From contig NZ_AAWS01000033.1 in assembly GCF_000169175.1 (NCBI RefSeq), positions 37,273 to 101,272 on the forward strand: 64,000 nt of DNA, read 5' to 3'. The position numbers and the translations under genes are program-made. This DNA is from Microscilla marina ATCC 23134 (GTDB lineage: Bacteria > Bacteroidota > Bacteroidia > Cytophagales > Microscillaceae). A model generated the notes under the pieces. It was given only the letters and a program-made list of their open reading frames with translations, did not search any database and had not been told where the DNA came from. Positions 62,142 through 64,000 of the stretch are shown here, in pieces; within the stretch, counting starts at the first letter, position 1; each line of letters opens with the position of its first letter.

Positions 62142-64000
62142 TTAATCCTTGTTCCATTGAAGGGCACGCCCTGGAGTATAAGGAGCCCCGGCTGCTTCCA
62201 ACGCACGTTCTATTTTTTTCAAGTCATTCAGTACCCCACTCAACGTTTTCATCAATGTGGCAAAAGACTCCTCGGCTACCTTAAGGCTTTGTTGGTGTAG
62301 TTTGGCAGGAGGGGCGGTACTTTGCGACAATTGGTAGCTAATTAACCCAATGCGCGACGACACTGAAGCAGGTGTTTCGAAAAAGCGTCGGCTCAAACTA
62401 GCATCACCATTCATGGCACGGTTCCAGGCACGCAGTTGCTTATCTGCCTTGCGAATGTCTGCCAGTAGACTCATAGATGCTTTAGGAGCGTTGAGCACTG
62501 CTACACGCATATGCCTTATTTTGCGTTGCATTTCACGTTGCAACCTGTTGGCACTCATCACAGCCCGGTTCATTTTGCTCAGTTTATTATGAAAAGCCGT
62601 CACCTCAGCCCGGTTTTGTACCGGAATAGTAGTATTGTTTAAAGGAACTACTTTAAAACTAGTCGCGGGTACCATTTCCGTATATTTACCATCTACTACC
62701 TTGCCCAAGGCTACCTTATAAGTACCCGGAGTAACCAAATGGCCTTGTGGAGGCGATTGGTAGTAGTCGAGGGTAGGGTAAGGAGTCAGGCGGGTAGGGT
62801 TTACAGCTGGGTAGCGTAAATCCCAAGTGATGCGTTTTAACCCTTTATTTGCCGAAGTTTTGATTCGTCTAATGACCACCCCTGAAGCATCGGTAATGGT
62901 AAAGACAAAATAAGGGCGTAGCTCATCATCTTCGGCGCGCATTTGATCAAACGAAGGGTACTTGATGTCTTGTTTGTTTTTGCGGGCTTTGGCTTCCTCA
63001 GCTTTACGTTTTTGGCGCAGGGTTTTGATTGATTTTTTCACATAATAAGTAAACGTTGCGCCAAACTCAGGGTTAGGAGCAGCATAAAAGCTATGTCCTT
63101 GAAACCCGGTTTTACGAATACCCAAAGGAGTAGCTACATTGTACCACAAAGCGTCTTTGATGGGGAAAATATGGGCATCTTTGGCAAGCAAATCATTGTT
63201 GAGCGTACGCAAAGGAGAATAATCGTCCAGAATAAAAAAACCACGCCCAAATGAAGCCAATACCAGGTCGTTTTCTCTTTTTTGAATTTCCATATCGCGG
63301 ATAGCCACTGTAGGCAACCCACCTTTTAGTTGAGTCCACTTATTGCCACCATCTATCGTAAAGAATACCCCAAACTCAGTACCCACAAACAATAGCTTTG
63401 AGTTAACGTGGTCTTCGGCAATGCTATACACCGACCCACGAGCGGGCAAGTTGGCCGCTATCGATTGCCAGCTTTTTCCTTTATTGGTACTTTTGAGCAC
63501 ATAAGGCTTAAAGTCTCCTCTTTTGTGATTGTTAAATACCGCATATACCACATTTTCGTCGTGTTGCGAAGCAAGCAAATGATTTACGTAAGTAAGCGCT
63601 GGGACTCCGGTAAATTTTTCTGTTTTTTGCCAGTTGGCACCATCATCTTCCGATACCTGCACCAAGCCGTCATCGGTACCTACATATAGCAACCCCGCTT
63701 TTTTGGGCGATTCGTGCAATGCTACAATATTGCCATAAATGGTAGTAGAGGCATTTTTTCGGATCGCATCTACACTCCATACCCTGCCCATCATTTTCAT
63801 TTTATTGCGGTCAAGCTGGCGGGTCAGGTCAGGGCTAATGGTTTTCCACGAATTGCCTCGGTCGGTACTTTTAAATAGCCTATTGGCGGCAAAATACAAA
63901 GTAGTATTGACGTGAGGGCTAATCAGCAAAGGAGCATCCCAGTTCCATCGTAACCCCGGTTCACCCTTGCCTTCTACAGGTTGGATGCCTATGCGTCGCT
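62142..64000 (-). CDS. BNR/VPS10 sortilin-type beta-propeller protein, N-terminus beyond window
   Basis: The frame stays open past a TTG at 63929 to the window edge (RRIGIQPVEGKGEPGLRWNW, then DAPLLISPHVN), so the protein is truncated on its N-terminal side and at least 619 residues are visible. Sortilin/BNR blades carry Asp-box motifs: STDRGNSWKTIS, SEDDGANWQKTE, STNKGKSWQSIA and TIDGGNKWTQL. A second part has IKTSANKGLKRITWDLRYP, a beta-sandwich with LVTPGTYKVALGKVVDG, and a helical C-terminus ending QWNKD. Bacteroidota export such 'glycosyl hydrolase BNR' proteins to the envelope or exterior; catalysis has not been visible in the motif set. A sharp terminator follows. Confidence 0.87.
   Translation of the reverse strand, partial: RRIGIQPVEGKGEPGLRWNWDAPLLISPHVNTTLYFAANRLFKSTDRGNSWKTISPDLTRQLDRNKMKMMGRVWSVDAIRKNASTTIYGNIVALHESPKKAGLLYVGTDDGLVQVSEDDGANWQKTEKFTGVPALTYVNHLLASQHDENVVYAVFNNHKRGDFKPYVLKSTNKGKSWQSIAANLPARGSVYSIAEDHVNSKLLFVGTEFGVFFTIDGGNKWTQLKGGLPTVAIRDMEIQKRENDLVLASFGRGFFILDDYSPLRTLNNDLLAKDAHIFPIKDALWYNVATPLGIRKTGFQGHSFYAAPNPEFGATFTYYVKKSIKTLRQKRKAEEAKARKNKQDIKYPSFDQMRAEDDELRPYFVFTITDASGVVIRRIKTSANKGLKRITWDLRYPAVNPTRLTPYPTLDYYQSPPQGHLVTPGTYKVALGKVVDGKYTEMVPATSFKVVPLNNTTIPVQNRAEVTAFHNKLSKMNRAVMSANRLQREMQRKIRHMRVAVLNAPKASMSLLADIRKADKQLRAWNRAMNGDASLSRRFFETPASVSSRIGLISYQLSQSTAPPAKLHQQSLKVAEESFATLMKTLSGVLNDLKKIERALEAAGAPYTPGRALQWNKD

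Overview
The window reads as chromosome from a gliding, Cytophaga-type Bacteroidota. Candidate promoters follow the Bacteroidota pattern (TTG, 18-20 bp, TAnnTTTG), and Shine-Dalgarno sequences are largely absent. There are many secreted TPR proteins, a probable GldH-type lipoprotein and an OmpA/beta-propeller protein resembling the type IX secretion anchor PorE. The mix of TPR-SpoIIE, TPR-cyclase and TPR-LuxR sensors suggests something like Microscilla marina; that name is an inference from gene style, not from a search.

Layout. 1-2266 is the N-terminal part of a TPR protein running off the left edge. 2588-8319 holds a very large, signal-less protein with a central Gly/Ala-rich hydrophobic domain, resembling proteins carried by extracellular contractile injection systems or polymorphic toxins. 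Its coiled-coil tail (2588-4432) is separated from it by about 320 bp with several frame changes. A 41-codon ORF at 8840-8965 repeats its N-terminal leader. 9212-9883 is a methyltransferase-like lipoprotein. 10170-15521 is a cyclic-nucleotide cluster: a metallo-beta-lactamase-fold/cNMP-binding fusion and two class III adenylate cyclases, one with a periplasmic TPR sensor and one with a cNMP-binding domain. 15826-20488 holds upp, a small membrane protein, a candidate small RNA, a GldH-like lipoprotein, a TPR protein, and a fatty acid hydroxylase/rhodanese pair. 20640-22740 is a repeat-rich zone with a recent 966-bp tandem duplication carrying an 82-aa gene.

22698-35156 contains a YnjB-like binding lipoprotein, a divergent ThyX-like protein, a TPR-SpoIIE phosphatase, a 1166-aa outer-membrane protein, a VWA-like secreted protein, a TPR-LuxR regulator and an AlbA_2 (Schlafen-type) protein. 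35679-37799 is an ECF sigma operon with an unusual four-repeat anti-sigma candidate and a CpxP-like protein. 38075-39877 is a BlaI/BlaR1-type pair with three clear operators upstream and a fourth palindrome downstream. 40113-47620 carries a DUF434 protein, a second TPR-SpoIIE phosphatase, a SUMF1-domain protein, a PorE-like OmpA protein and an acetyltransferase that looks acquired. 48665-53756 contains a 1049-aa hybrid sensor kinase, a YdcF-family protein and an Lrp/AsnC regulator. 54172-57050 shows a two-repeat secreted protein, its truncated paralog, and an IS4-type insertion sequence inside a repeat array. 57066-64000 has a large TPR protein, an LRR protein, a long non-coding stretch with inverted-repeat elements, and a BNR/VPS10-type protein running off the right edge.

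Two themes join the genes. First, a 'periplasmic TPR - one membrane helix - coiled coil - output' sensor design appears with different outputs (adenylate cyclase, SpoIIE phosphatase twice, LuxR HTH), plus one TPR protein with no output domain. Second, a modular dispersed repeat family (TTCGTAATT, GACCAATACCCAACCC, AGAGCTCCCT and CTACTAACTCCGGA modules) fills at least six intergenic regions, abuts the start codons of two TPR genes, truncates one gene and hosts the insertion sequence.
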